A stretch of DNA of 41,071 nt, from positions 1-41,071 of the forward strand of contig CANMXU010000035.1 of NCBI GenBank assembly GCA_947501935.1, in the 5' to 3' direction. The notes under the pieces were generated by a model. It saw only the letters and a list, made by a program, of their open reading frames with translations, was not told where the DNA came from and ran no database searches. A program made the translations under genes and the position numbers. How positions within the stretch are numbered: position 1 is the first letter of the stretch; each line of letters opens with the position of its first letter. The DNA comes from an uncultured Alteromonadaceae bacterium. Lineage in GTDB: Bacteria > Pseudomonadota > Gammaproteobacteria > Enterobacterales > Alteromonadaceae. Positions 8,228-16,784 of the stretch are shown piece after piece.

Positions 8228-8875
8228 TTAAACCTTATGTTTACGATTTGTCATGAATAACAAACCCATGATCGAAAAACATAAAATCGCGAAAGTACTC
8301 GGCTCAGAAACTGTAGTTATAGGAGCTGTTAAAGAAATATCACCATCTCGAACAGCCCAAGATTTATAGACATCAGTTTTTAATTTATTGCCATTTTCAC
8401 TGCCATTACTAAAACTGAAAGACCAAGCCTTAGTATCGCTGGCTGAAATATCGGTCCAATAACGACTACCAAAAAGGTTCTCAAAGCTATGGCTTTCACC
8501 ACTGCTAGCATCGATAAAAGACTTATTAATTAAACTACCACTATTACTTAAATTATCAGTAAACATATAGCCCAGCTCTGACTTATCACTGTTTTGTGTT
8601 TCATATGAAGCTAAGCGCCAATCATCATAACCACCAAACGATAAGCTTGCTGCCCAGCTATTGGCATCAAGCCAATTCATCTTACCGCTTGAGTCAGCAT
8701 TTGCCGCGGCACTGGTTTTAGCAAAGTTAGCATCTTGCAACCAAGTGATATCTAAAACGTCGTCATAAACCATGCCGCCATCACGAACAATTAAACCCGC
8801 GCTAGCTTGTTGCGTTACTAATAATGAGCCTAATAAAATCCCCAGAGAGCTTAATTTTCTAATATTGTTTATCAT
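8228..8875 (-). CDS. DUF1566/Lcl-like protein with PEP-CTERM-type tail
   Basis: A 215-residue secreted protein. Start set at 8875 because GGGGAAG lies just before that ATG; an extra eleven codons upstream have no ribosome site and run into the operator. The signal peptide ends TQQASA (about 26). The body has the repeated pattern of DUF1566/Lcl-type secreted proteins: DITWLQDANFAKT, MNWLDANSWAASL, GGYDDWRLAS, YWTDIS and SWAVRDGD. The tail SEPSTFAILCFSIMGLLFMTNRKHKV-like segment has the layout of PEP-CTERM but with SEP in place of PEP. The gene is the first of the minus-strand PUL run, divergent from lacI, with operator 2 directly at its promoter. It is therefore probably co-induced with the polysaccharide enzymes. 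Its function is unknown; a surface-binding role is a guess. Confidence 0.8.
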   Translation of the reverse strand: MINNIRKLSSLGILLGSLLVTQQASAGLIVRDGGMVYDDVLDITWLQDANFAKTSAAANADSSGKMNWLDANSWAASLSFGGYDDWRLASYETQNSDKSELGYMFTDNLSNSGSLINKSFIDASSGESHSFENLFGSRYWTDISASDTKAWSFSFSNGSENGNKLKTDVYKSWAVRDGDISLTAPITTVSEPSTFAILCFSIMGLLFMTNRKHKV

Positions 8876-8908
8876 GTTTCTTCCCCTATTATTTACATCA
8901 AACACCAT

Positions 8909-8922
8909 TGATAACGATGTCA
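8909..8922. promoter_or_regulatory. LacI-type operator 2
   Basis: TGATAACGATGTCA, 34 bp before the start of the PEP-CTERM-type gene (8875) and in the divergent region shared with the LacI gene. Confidence 0.8.
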
Positions 8923-8947
8923 GTTTATTTTTTAGCCTACAGCAAAT

Positions 8948-8961
8948 TGATAACGTTGTCC
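8948..8961. promoter_or_regulatory. LacI-type operator 3
   Basis: TGATAACGTTGTCC, one base off the consensus, centred 39 bp from operator 2. Two sites in the divergent region fit autoregulation of the adjacent lacI gene and cooperative binding (inference). Confidence 0.7.
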
Positions 8962-9066
8962 AACAAGGAAGAGTAACTATTGCAGAGACTATAATTAAAA
9001 TGTTATCTTTTCGTTAGTTAACTAACTGACTACCGTTAGCCAATTGAGTTTTAAAAAGGGTGAATT

Positions 9067-10080
9067 TTGAATAAAGCTACCATTAAAGATGTTGCATTAG
9101 TTGCTGAGGTATCGGTGAAAACGGTATCTAGGGTGCTAAATAATGAACCTAATGTTCGACCTGTTCTACAAGATAGAGTTCATGCTGCAGTTAAAACCTT
9201 AGGTTTTAAACGTAACCCCTTGGCAAGAGGTTTAAGAGGTCAACAATCGTTTATTATCACTTTGTTATATTCTAACCCCAACCCTGGTTACATTTTGGAA
9301 TTACAAAATGGTGCTTTAAATCGCTGTATTCAAGAAGGTTACAACCTGCAAATTCATCCTTGTGATCATAACAGTGCAGATTTAATTAGTTCCATTGAGT
9401 CAATCGTTCAATATTCAACTCAAGATGGTTTTATTCTCACCCACCCACTTTGTGATAATAAAGCTTTAACAGACTTATTAGATGAAAAAGGGATTCCGTT
9501 TGCGCGTATATCTCCGTTTGTACATGAACACCCTTCCCCTTATGTTTACAGTAATGATGAACAAGCCGCCTTCGATATGACTAATTATTTGATCTCGCTT
9601 GGTCATACAAAAATAGGTTTTATTAAAGGACACCCAGATTTTGGCGCCAGCCAAAAGCGCTTTAATGGTTATCAGCGCGCCCTAGAAAGCGTTAACATTG
9701 CTCTTGACGATAATTTAATCAAACAAGGTTTATTCACTTTTGAGTCAGGCGAAAGCTGCGCTAGGCAGTTATTAAACCAAGCAGAAAAGCCAACCGCTAT
9801 TTTTGCCAGTAACGATTATATGGCCGCCGGCGTATTAAAAGTTTCTGCACAAATGAAAATAAATGTGCCTGCAGAGCTATCGATTGTTGGTTACGATGAC
9901 GCGCCCGTTTCAAAACAAATATGGCCGTCGATCACCACAATAAAACAGCCGATTTATAGCATTGCCGAACATGCTGTAGAAAAGCTGATCAGAAAAATTA
10001 AAAAGCAACCTTTTGATGATATTCAAACAGAATTTGATTGTGAATTAGTGTTAAGAAACTCTTCGAGCCCTTGCGCTTAA
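9067..10080 (+). CDS. LacI-family transcriptional regulator of the PUL
   Basis: A 337-residue LacI/GalR-family repressor. The N-terminal helix-turn-helix is ATIKDVALVAEVSVKTVSRVLN (about 3-24), followed by the hinge LGFKRNPLARGLR (about 45-57) and a periplasmic-binding-protein-like effector domain with FASNDYMAAGVL and IVGYDDAP. The start is TTG at 9067: an in-frame TGA at 9061-9063 rules out an earlier start, AAGGG sits just upstream, and the next residues are the conserved family N-terminus. It is divergent from the minus-strand PUL genes with two operators between them. It is the natural candidate to bind the seven TGATAACGWTGTCA sites. The effector is probably a released (sulfo-)xylo-oligosaccharide or monosaccharide, which the sequence does not show. 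Confidence 0.9.
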   Translation: MNKATIKDVALVAEVSVKTVSRVLNNEPNVRPVLQDRVHAAVKTLGFKRNPLARGLRGQQSFIITLLYSNPNPGYILELQNGALNRCIQEGYNLQIHPCDHNSADLISSIESIVQYSTQDGFILTHPLCDNKALTDLLDEKGIPFARISPFVHEHPSPYVYSNDEQAAFDMTNYLISLGHTKIGFIKGHPDFGASQKRFNGYQRALESVNIALDDNLIKQGLFTFESGESCARQLLNQAEKPTAIFASNDYMAAGVLKVSAQMKINVPAELSIVGYDDAPVSKQIWPSITTIKQPIYSIAEHAVEKLIRKIKKQPFDDIQTEFDCELVLRNSSSPCA

Positions 10081-10101
10081 CTTTACTCTAGCCCTGTTCT
10101 A

Positions 10102-10118
10102 GCCCTTGTATAAAGGGC
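10102..10118 (+). terminator. Short terminator after lacI
   Basis: GCCCTT (10102-10107) and AAGGGC (10113-10118) form a 6-bp stem with a 5-nt loop, followed by ACTTTCTTCT. It is a weak Rho-independent terminator separating lacI from the GH10 gene. Confidence 0.5.
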
Positions 10119-10141
10119 ACTTTCTTCTATCACTCCTTCAA

Positions 10142-10160
10142 TTACGACAAGTTTAAACAT
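10142..10160 (+). promoter_or_regulatory. CGACAAGTT motif before GH10
   Basis: TTACGACAAGTTTAAACAT ends 73 bp before the GH10 start codon. An 18/19 match lies at 11758-11776, 75 bp before the next sulfatase start, so word and spacing are both conserved. Confidence 0.5.
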
Positions 10161-10232
10161 CTTTTCACTTAGCTCAGCTATTAAACAATGCTAATTTGTG
10201 GTTAGTATTTATTTAACGCTGGCTAACCACAA

Positions 10233-11582
10233 ATGAACATAACGCGCACTTTACCCTTTCTGCCTTTGCTAGTTGTTGCTGTCAGTGCTCAAGCACAAAA
10301 ATATGATGGTTCAGATACCTTAGGCATTGAACAAATAGTGACTAGCTTAGCGCAACAAAAGCGCGGTATAAGCCAAGAAACTTGGCGACAAGAAGCGCAA
10401 GTTCGTATTGAAAAATACCGAAAGTCACTTATTAATATTAACATTACAGACAAAAACGGTCAGCCAATAAGCGGCGCTCAAGTTCAGCTAAAACAACTCA
10501 GTCATGACTTTACCTTTGGCGGTGTAGTTACCACCCGAGATTTTCAGCACCAAGCTGAAGTACTACCTAATTTTATTAACCAGTTAGGTTTTAATAACGC
10601 ACTAAAATACAAACATAAAGAAAGGTTGTCTGGCCAAGTACAACCGATAATTGACTGGGCTCATCAGCATGATATTAGTGTTCGAGGCCATTGTTTGGTC
10701 TATCCCGGATGGATTTTTTTACATCAAGATGCCAAGCACTTGCAACAGACTAAAAATGTAAGTCAATTAAAAGCTTATTTAAGCGCTCAAATTAATGACT
10801 ATGCGCCTAAGTGGGATGTAGTTGAATGGGATGTGATGAATGAGACTTTAGATAATTTTGAAATTCCTGATCTCATCGGGCGTCAAGTAAAGGCTGATTG
10901 GTTTAAACAAGCGAAAAGCATGGTAAAAAATCCTGATGCACGATTATTAATTAATGAAAACCGTGTTATTTCAGCGCCCCCCGAATATGTAGACCGCATT
11001 GAGCTATACCGTGAGGAAATTAAAGAAGTACTCGCTGACGGCGGACCAATTGATGCCATTGGTATGCAAAGTCGTTTTCGCGTTGACTCAATTACTCCAC
11101 AAATGGTTTACCAGCGTTTAGAAAAATTTTCAGAATTTAATTTACCGATTGTCGCGACTGAATTTGAAATCGTCAATACGCCAAAATATCAATTTAAACC
11201 TACTGCTTTACGTCGTGCACAAATGACCGAAGAATACATGCAGGTACTTTTCTCACACCCAAATGTTGACAGCATTATTGCTTGGACAGTATTAAACGGT
11301 TTAAAAAGCCGCTCTTCAATGCACGATAAACTAAGTAACGAAAAAGAAACTCGTGGCATATTAAATTGGGATTTATCACTGCCGTTAAACGGCAAGGTTT
11401 GGTTGTATTTGATCAAGCAGCAGTGGTCTACTAACGAGAGTCGCTCCAGCGATAACAAAGGTAATATTCAGTTAAAGGGCTTTCATGGTGAATATCAACT
11501 GACGATCAAATACCAAGGTAAAGAGCTACAACAGCAGCTGCACCTAGGTAAAGAGCCGTTAGTTACTAGTTACACAATATAA
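10233..11582 (+). CDS. Secreted GH10 endo-beta-1,4-xylanase-like enzyme
   Basis: A 449-residue enzyme with a signal peptide ending SAQAQ (about 21). A small N-terminal beta domain (about 66-98, ININITDKNGQPISGAQVQL then FTFGG) is of the kind common in bacteroidetal and planctomycetal GH10 proteins. The GH10 barrel follows: VRGHCLVYPGW (150-160), EWDVMNET with acid/base Glu204, and IVATEFEI with nucleophile Glu310. A C-terminal beta-rich tail (about 415-449) ends the protein. It differs strongly from the GH10 lipoprotein at 2197, so the two probably have different subsite demands. The ATG has only a weak ribosome site. The neighbours are lacI upstream and two sulfatases downstream. Endo-acting xylanase activity is the family norm; activity on a sulfated chain is inference. 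Confidence 0.87.
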   Translation: MNITRTLPFLPLLVVAVSAQAQKYDGSDTLGIEQIVTSLAQQKRGISQETWRQEAQVRIEKYRKSLININITDKNGQPISGAQVQLKQLSHDFTFGGVVTTRDFQHQAEVLPNFINQLGFNNALKYKHKERLSGQVQPIIDWAHQHDISVRGHCLVYPGWIFLHQDAKHLQQTKNVSQLKAYLSAQINDYAPKWDVVEWDVMNETLDNFEIPDLIGRQVKADWFKQAKSMVKNPDARLLINENRVISAPPEYVDRIELYREEIKEVLADGGPIDAIGMQSRFRVDSITPQMVYQRLEKFSEFNLPIVATEFEIVNTPKYQFKPTALRRAQMTEEYMQVLFSHPNVDSIIAWTVLNGLKSRSSMHDKLSNEKETRGILNWDLSLPLNGKVWLYLIKQQWSTNESRSSDNKGNIQLKGFHGEYQLTIKYQGKELQQQLHLGKEPLVTSYTI

Positions 11583-11612
11583 ATTGCCCGCTAAATAACC
11601 TAAGCAAGCTCA

Positions 11613-11646
11613 AGCGCCTCTTCTTCACTCTGAAGTAAGGGGCTTT
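11613..11646 (+). terminator. Probable terminator after GH10
   Basis: The inner stem CTTCA/TGAAG (11623-11635) extends outward, imperfectly, to AGCGCC and GGGGCT, followed by TTTCTCT. Plausible but with bulges. Confidence 0.45.
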
Positions 11647-11757
11647 CTCTGCTCAGTAAACATGCTAATAAAGCCTTACCAACAGTAAAGACAACGAAAT
11701 CATTCTAAATTTAAATAAAGACTAGCTTAATCCCACATCACATAGGAACACATATAT

Positions 11758-11776
11758 TTACGACAACTTTAAACAT
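11758..11776 (+). promoter_or_regulatory. CGACAACTT motif before sulfatase
   Basis: TTACGACAACTTTAAACAT, differing by one base from the 10142-10160 site and placed at the same distance from its start codon. LacI operator 4 lies between it and the gene. Confidence 0.5.
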
Positions 11777-11785
11777 ATTAACAAT

Positions 11786-11799
11786 TGATAACGTTGTCA
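11786..11799. promoter_or_regulatory. LacI-type operator 4
   Basis: TGATAACGTTGTCA, an exact consensus copy 52 bp before the sulfatase start at 11851. A TTG overlapping this site could be misread as a start codon of the gene. Confidence 0.8.
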
Positions 11800-11850
11800 G
11801 GCGGTGTTACTTTTATATCAAACATCATTTTGAAAAATCAAGGAGAGGAA

Positions 11851-13494
11851 ATGTTCTCTAACTCAAAAGCTCGTCAATTCAAGGTTGCAATAGCAAGTTT
11901 ATTTTTATGCTTCACCGCGCAAACCATAGCTGAACCACTGGCTGAACCGACGAAGAGCACCACTAAGAAAAAAAATGTTATTTATATTTTAACTGACGAT
12001 CAACGCTACGATGAAGTCGGCTTTTTAAATCCTAGAATTGATACACCAAACATGGATAAATTGGCTAATAAGGGCGTTCATTTTAAAAATGCTTTTGTAA
12101 CTACCGCCCTTTGTTCCCCAAGTAGAGCAACGATATTAACCGGACAATACATGCACAATCATGGTGTGGTTGATAACAACAACCCCGCTAAAGAAAACTC
12201 AATTTACTTCCCTTCTTATTTACAAACAGCAGGTTATGAAACTAGTTTCTTTGGTAAGTGGCATATGGGCGGTCACGGTGATTCACCACAACCAGGCTTT
12301 GATCATTGGTTAAGCTTTGCTGGCCAAGGGCATTATTACCCGGTAAAAGACAAAAAAGGTCGATTTAATAAAATCAACATTAATGGCAATAGAGTCGACC
12401 AAAAAGGCTACATTACTGATGAACTTACCGACTACGCGATTGATTGGTTAGATAGCCGTGAACAAGATAAACCATTCTTTATGTACCTTTCCCACAAAGC
12501 TGTACATTCAAATTTTGATCCCGCGCCGCGTCATAAAAATCAATATGCTGATATTGATATTGAAGTACCGGCTAGCCAAGCTGATACTGAAGAAAACTAC
12601 GCAGGTAAGCCTATGTGGGTTAAAAATCAACGTAATAGCTGGCACGGAGTCGACTTTCCATACCATAGTGAATTAAATGTACAAGAATACAAACGCCAAT
12701 ATCACCGCGCTTTATCTGCGGTTGATGACAGCTTAGGACGCGTATTAAAGTGGTTAAAAGATAATAACTTAGAAAATGACACTGTGGTTATGCTGATGGG
12801 AGATAACGGTTTTATGTTTGGCGAGCACGGTTTAATTGATAAACGTAACGCTTATGAAGAATCAATGCGTGTACCTTTATTAGCCTATGCCCCAGGTTAT
12901 TTTGAACCCGGTACGGTTGTCACTGAAATGGTAGCGAATTTAGATATAGCACCAACAGTACTAGATATTGCCGGAATTGAAAAACCACAGCAGTTTGAAG
13001 GCGAAAGCTTTTTACCTTTAGCGCATAAACAAGAAGTTACCGACTGGCGCCAAGACTTTTTGTATGAATACTATTGGGAATTTAATTATCCATCAACGCC
13101 AACCACTTTTGCTTTAAGAACAGATAATTTTAAATTAATTCAATACCATGGTATTTGGGATACTGAAGAGTTGTATGACTTGAAAAATGATCCTAAAGAA
13201 ATGACTAACCTAATTAACGAGCCACAGCACCAACTGCTTATTGCTCAAATGCGTCATAACTTGTTTAAACGTTTGGTCAATAACAAAGGTGATAATGCTA
13301 TCCCTTATACCGAAAAATACACTGCAGGTGCGGTATATCGAGAAAGAGATCGCTCAAAAACGGCTGACTTCCCACAACATTGGCTGAAAAAAGAAAGTGA
13401 TGCAGGCTTAAGAACATTTCTACGTTTAAAGCCTATTAAAGATGCAAAACCGGTTAAAAATACCAAGCCAGCAAAAACGGCTATGCAGCACTAA
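11851..13494 (+). CDS. Exported S1-type sulfatase (CSPSR)
   Basis: A 547-residue sulfatase. The start at 11851 is chosen for its AAGGAGAGG ribosome site and because the signal peptide (MFSNSKARQFKVAIASLF... ending about residue 27) then starts correctly; the frame upstream crosses the LacI operator. Metal-binding Asp residues are in YILTDDQR (45-52), the formylglycine motif is C88-S-P-S-R92, and FFGKWHMGG and MLMGDNGFMFGEHG carry further active-site residues. Overall it resembles N-acetylglucosamine-6-sulfatase or choline-sulfatase-like members of S1, including the YMHNHGV segment after the motif. The C-terminus is a Lys/Pro/Ala-rich low-complexity tail of about 20 residues. It has its own operator and is followed by a terminator before the next sulfatase. 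Exact specificity is unknown. Confidence 0.9.
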   Translation: MFSNSKARQFKVAIASLFLCFTAQTIAEPLAEPTKSTTKKKNVIYILTDDQRYDEVGFLNPRIDTPNMDKLANKGVHFKNAFVTTALCSPSRATILTGQYMHNHGVVDNNNPAKENSIYFPSYLQTAGYETSFFGKWHMGGHGDSPQPGFDHWLSFAGQGHYYPVKDKKGRFNKININGNRVDQKGYITDELTDYAIDWLDSREQDKPFFMYLSHKAVHSNFDPAPRHKNQYADIDIEVPASQADTEENYAGKPMWVKNQRNSWHGVDFPYHSELNVQEYKRQYHRALSAVDDSLGRVLKWLKDNNLENDTVVMLMGDNGFMFGEHGLIDKRNAYEESMRVPLLAYAPGYFEPGTVVTEMVANLDIAPTVLDIAGIEKPQQFEGESFLPLAHKQEVTDWRQDFLYEYYWEFNYPSTPTTFALRTDNFKLIQYHGIWDTEELYDLKNDPKEMTNLINEPQHQLLIAQMRHNLFKRLVNNKGDNAIPYTEKYTAGAVYRERDRSKTADFPQHWLKKESDAGLRTFLRLKPIKDAKPVKNTKPAKTAMQH

Positions 13495-13531
13495 GCACTG
13501 CTTAATTAACAAATGTGCTTAACACTCAATA

Positions 13532-13560
13532 GGGTCAATGCCAAACATTGGCCCTTTTTT
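13532..13560 (+). terminator. Terminator between two sulfatase genes
   Basis: GGGTCAATG (13532-13540) pairs with CATTGGCCC (13546-13554) with one G-T wobble and a 5-nt loop, followed by T6. It lies only 34 bp before the next start codon, so it should limit read-through into the downstream sulfatase and esterase genes. Confidence 0.85.
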
Positions 13561-13593
13561 AAGTAAGTATTTTTCATAACAAAGGTCAAGCTA

Positions 13594-15231
13594 ATGAAGT
13601 TGCTGTTGAGCTTATTCGTAGTCGTTACCACCCTAACCCATGCTGTGGCCGCTTCAAAGCCACCACCGAATATTATCCTTATAGTTGCAGAAGATATGAG
13701 CGCCCACCTTGGTGCTTTTGGTGATAGCGTGGCACAAACCCCACATTTAGATAAACTAGCAAAAAGCAGTATTCGTTACCCTAATACCTTCACCACCGCA
13801 GGTGTTTGTGCGCCAAGTAGAACCTCATTAATTACTGGTGTACATCAAATAACCGTCGGTGGTCAGCATATGCGTACCCGCTCGTTTGAGCAAATGCCTT
13901 ATCGAGCAGTACCACCAGAGCAGATAAAAGCTTTCCCTGAATTAATGCGCCAACATGGCTATTACACTTATGTGTCTTCAAAGCTTGACTATCAATTTAG
14001 TGAAACCGCTGCCAATAGCGGCCCTTTTACCATTTGGGATTACGAAGGAAAAGCCCCTGATTGGCAACGTGCACCTAAGCATAAACCCTTCTTTGGCATG
14101 TACCATTTAGACATCACCCATGAAAGTCAGTTATTTCCTAAAAAAATTGCGATAAACAAAACACAAGGTCGAGTTAAAAACTGGATAAAACCTGAAGATG
14201 TTAACGTACCGTCATACTACCCAGATACAGCCATTGTTAGACAGGGAATTGCTCAGCATTACAATAATATTCGTGCTATGGATAGCGAAGTGGGCGAGTT
14301 GTTAGCAAAATTAAAAGCCGATGGTTTAGCTGAAAATACCATCGTTATTTGGACCACAGACCATGGTGATGCTCTACCCCGCGGGAAACGTGAAATATAC
14401 GACAGCGGTATAAAAGTACCTTTAATTGTACATTGGCCAGAGCAATATCAACCAGCAGGCTTTATTCCTGGTAGTGTAAACCAGCAGCTAATTAGCTTTG
14501 TCGACCTTGCACCGTCAATACTTGCCATGGCAAACGTCCCTGTGCCTGACTTTATTCAAGGCCAAGCATTATTGGTTAACGAGCGTTTATCACCACGCCA
14601 ATTTATTTATGCGTCAAAAGATAGACTAGATGAATTTCCTTTTAAAGAAAGAGCGGTGCGTAGTAGTCAATTTAAATATATTAAAAATTATTTACCCAAT
14701 AAGCCTGGTGCAACCCACTTAGCTTATCGTGACCAAATGGCCTTAATGCAAGATCTTTGGCGAGCATTTTATGCTGGAGAGTTAACGCCACAGCAAAGTT
14801 TTTGGTTTAAACCTCGCCCTATGGAAGAGCTCTATAATATTATTGACGACCCTGAAGAGCTTACCAACTTAGCTGCAAACCCAAGCTATGCAAAAGAGTT
14901 GGCGGTGATGAAAAATGCCTTAAAAACGTGGCAAGCTAAAGTACCTGACTTGAGTGACCGTGCCGAGTTAAAACTCGCCCAGCAATTTTGGCCTAATGGC
15001 CAACAACCTCAAACCACTGAGCCTAAAATAATTATTACGGCAAACGGATTAATAACCATTAAAGCCACAATGGCGGGTTCTTCATTAGGCTATCAAATCA
15101 GTCAAAATAATAAAAAACAGCCATGGCAGGTATTTAATCAGCCGCTGGTTGTTAAAAAAGGCATGAAAATATCAGCTAAAGCCATACGTTATGGCTTTAA
15201 AGAAAGCGAGACGGTAACCCACCGTTTTTAA
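13594..15231 (+). CDS. Exported S1-type sulfatase with C-terminal beta domain
   Basis: A 545-residue sulfatase resembling heparan N-sulfatase-like (S1_8-type) enzymes. The signal peptide ends AVAAS (about 20). Metal-binding residues start at LIVAEDMSAHLGAFGD (Glu33-Asp34, in place of the usual DD), the formylglycine motif is C72-A-P-S-R76, and WTTDHGDALPRGKR (about 250-265) follows with YDSGIKVPLIVHWP. After about residue 470 a separate small module begins, with ITIKATMAGSSLGYQIS and a YGFKESETV ending. It looks like the chitobiase/beta-hexosaminidase C-terminal (CHB_HEX_C-type) domain and may assist binding. AAGG lies before the ATG. It is probably co-transcribed with the SGNH esterase 47 bp downstream. 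Confidence 0.88.
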   Translation: MKLLLSLFVVVTTLTHAVAASKPPPNIILIVAEDMSAHLGAFGDSVAQTPHLDKLAKSSIRYPNTFTTAGVCAPSRTSLITGVHQITVGGQHMRTRSFEQMPYRAVPPEQIKAFPELMRQHGYYTYVSSKLDYQFSETAANSGPFTIWDYEGKAPDWQRAPKHKPFFGMYHLDITHESQLFPKKIAINKTQGRVKNWIKPEDVNVPSYYPDTAIVRQGIAQHYNNIRAMDSEVGELLAKLKADGLAENTIVIWTTDHGDALPRGKREIYDSGIKVPLIVHWPEQYQPAGFIPGSVNQQLISFVDLAPSILAMANVPVPDFIQGQALLVNERLSPRQFIYASKDRLDEFPFKERAVRSSQFKYIKNYLPNKPGATHLAYRDQMALMQDLWRAFYAGELTPQQSFWFKPRPMEELYNIIDDPEELTNLAANPSYAKELAVMKNALKTWQAKVPDLSDRAELKLAQQFWPNGQQPQTTEPKIIITANGLITIKATMAGSSLGYQISQNNKKQPWQVFNQPLVVKKGMKISAKAIRYGFKESETVTHRF

Positions 15232-15278
15232 CCTGCTTAGCTTTCGAGCAAGTTATATCAACAAATAGAGTAAAGTTT

Positions 15279-16397
15279 ATGAGAATTTGGCCCCTTAATA
15301 GATCAACACGAGTTAATTTATCGGCACTCGTTATTTTTGCATTCATTGCTTTGGCAAATACAGCCTATGCTTCTGGCTTAAAGAAGGTCGATTTACTTAC
15401 CGATAACATTCGTTATTTAGGCACAAAGTATGTCTACCACAATAAGGTTGATAACCAAGTTCAAGTAAGCTTTACACGCCATGAAAAAGCTTTATTAGCT
15501 TTACCCAAAAAAGAAACCAACTTTAATAGCCTTAAAGCCCAGTCTAATACCGGCATTATTATTAACTTTGCTACCGACAGCAACAAGGTTGAACTTGACT
15601 TTAGCGCCTTAAATACCGTTAATCGCGGCAGTGAACTTGCGATTTATGAAAATGATGTTTATATCAAAAGCTTAAAGTTTTCAGCTAAAAAAACAGACTT
15701 TTCAGTGGTCATAAACAGTAAAAATGCTGATGCACTGTCTGAGTATAAAGTTGTGTTACCTAGTTTGGCTAACTTGGCGCTAACCGCTTTTAAAATTAGC
15801 CCAAGCAGTACACTTACAAAAATAGCATCAAAACGAAAAGCTAAGTATATCGCCTTAGGTGATTCAATCACCCATGGTGTTGGCCAAGGCTCAGCAAGTT
15901 ATCTCACATACCCTTTTCAACTTGCTCAAGCACTCGATTTAGAATTATTTAACTTAGCTGTTGGCGGCGCACAAGTTTCACCGATAACTGCGGATATGGT
16001 TAAAGACTTCAGTAATGTTGAACTTATAACCGTACTCGTTGGTTATAACGACTGGAATGCTCCTAATGCTGACTTAGCTATTTTCAAAGCAAAATATGAA
16101 CAATTATTAACGAGTTTAGTCAGACATCATCCCAACAGTAAAATTTACTGTATTACGCCATTGTTTACTAAACGAGAAAAAGCTCAACACAGCACTTTGC
16201 CGCTGCAAAGTTATCGCGATGTTATCGTCGACCTAGTTAAACAAAAACAAGTGCAGCACCCAAATATTAAATGGGTCAATGGGGATGAAGTTAGCTCAAT
16301 TAAAAACCTGCGCACCGACAATACCAGTGATCCGGTCCATTTAGGCATAAATGGCGCTAAGTTATTGGCTCAGCAGTTAGTCAGTATTATTAAATAA
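15279..16397 (+). CDS. Two-domain SGNH/GDSL carbohydrate esterase (CE2-like)
   Basis: A 372-residue exported esterase. The signal peptide ends about residue 31 (TAYAS). An N-terminal beta-sandwich domain covers about 35-175; the SGNH hydrolase domain is 188-372. Block I GDSITHG has the nucleophile Ser196, block II FNLAVGGAQ Gly229-230, block III VGYNDW Asn257, and block V DPVHLG the Asp351 and His354 of the triad. A jelly-roll domain followed by SGNH is the layout of CE2 and related acetyl-xylan esterases, which remove acetyl groups from xylan backbones. That would match the GH10 enzymes here. Family placement beyond SGNH is inference. It is the last gene of the sulfatase-esterase transcript, followed by a strong terminator. 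Confidence 0.82.
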   Translation: MRIWPLNRSTRVNLSALVIFAFIALANTAYASGLKKVDLLTDNIRYLGTKYVYHNKVDNQVQVSFTRHEKALLALPKKETNFNSLKAQSNTGIIINFATDSNKVELDFSALNTVNRGSELAIYENDVYIKSLKFSAKKTDFSVVINSKNADALSEYKVVLPSLANLALTAFKISPSSTLTKIASKRKAKYIALGDSITHGVGQGSASYLTYPFQLAQALDLELFNLAVGGAQVSPITADMVKDFSNVELITVLVGYNDWNAPNADLAIFKAKYEQLLTSLVRHHPNSKIYCITPLFTKREKAQHSTLPLQSYRDVIVDLVKQKQVQHPNIKWVNGDEVSSIKNLRTDNTSDPVHLGINGAKLLAQQLVSIIK

Positions 16398-16462
16398 TGC
16401 GTTACCTTCAACAAAGTGAATCAACTATGTAAATTCTCTCAATAAATTAACTCAATCTAAAC

Positions 16463-16514
16463 AAGCTGAACTTTACTCGCTAAGTAGCGAAGTAATTGTT
16501 CAGCTTTACTTTTA
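16463..16514 (+). terminator. Terminator after the SGNH esterase gene
   Basis: AAGCTGAAC (16463-16471) pairs perfectly with GTTCAGCTT (16498-16506). A nested TTACT-CGCT/AGCG-AAGTAA stem extends the structure, and TACTTTT follows. Confidence 0.8.
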
Positions 16515-16584
16515 AGTGCTTTTGCACCGGCACGGCGGGTTAAAGTAAAATATCTTATGTAAAGTAGTTAAAATTTTATCTTAC

Positions 16585-16599
16585 AAGTTGCGACAACTT
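16585..16599. promoter_or_regulatory. AAGTTGCGACAACTT palindrome upstream of GH3
   Basis: A 15-bp palindrome with 6-bp arms around CGA. It contains the CGACAACTT word seen before other PUL genes and shows that the motif can be dyad-symmetric. It lies about 260 bp before the GH3 start. Confidence 0.5.
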
Positions 16600-16718
16600 A
16601 AGCAATTTCAATTTAATTAACCACTAAAAAAACACTAAAGAAAACCACCTTACCACTTGTTATTATTAAATTAATTCACAATTAAACACTTTTACACCTC
16701 TAAACTAGCCATTGGCTA

Positions 16719-16730
16719 TTGCGACAACTT
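16719..16730 (+). promoter_or_regulatory. TTGCGACAACTT motif upstream of GH3
   Basis: A second copy of the same word, 55 bp before the -35 element of the GH3 promoter, a position suited to an activator. Confidence 0.45.
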
Positions 16731-16784
16731 TTCACAGTTAATTTAATGTTGTTATCTGCTCATATAAACCGCTCATACCGATAA

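Noticed and set aside
11785..11850. Upstream TTG start for the sulfatase
   Set aside because: The codon overlaps LacI operator 4, and the 11851 ATG has AAGGAGAGG and a correct signal peptide.
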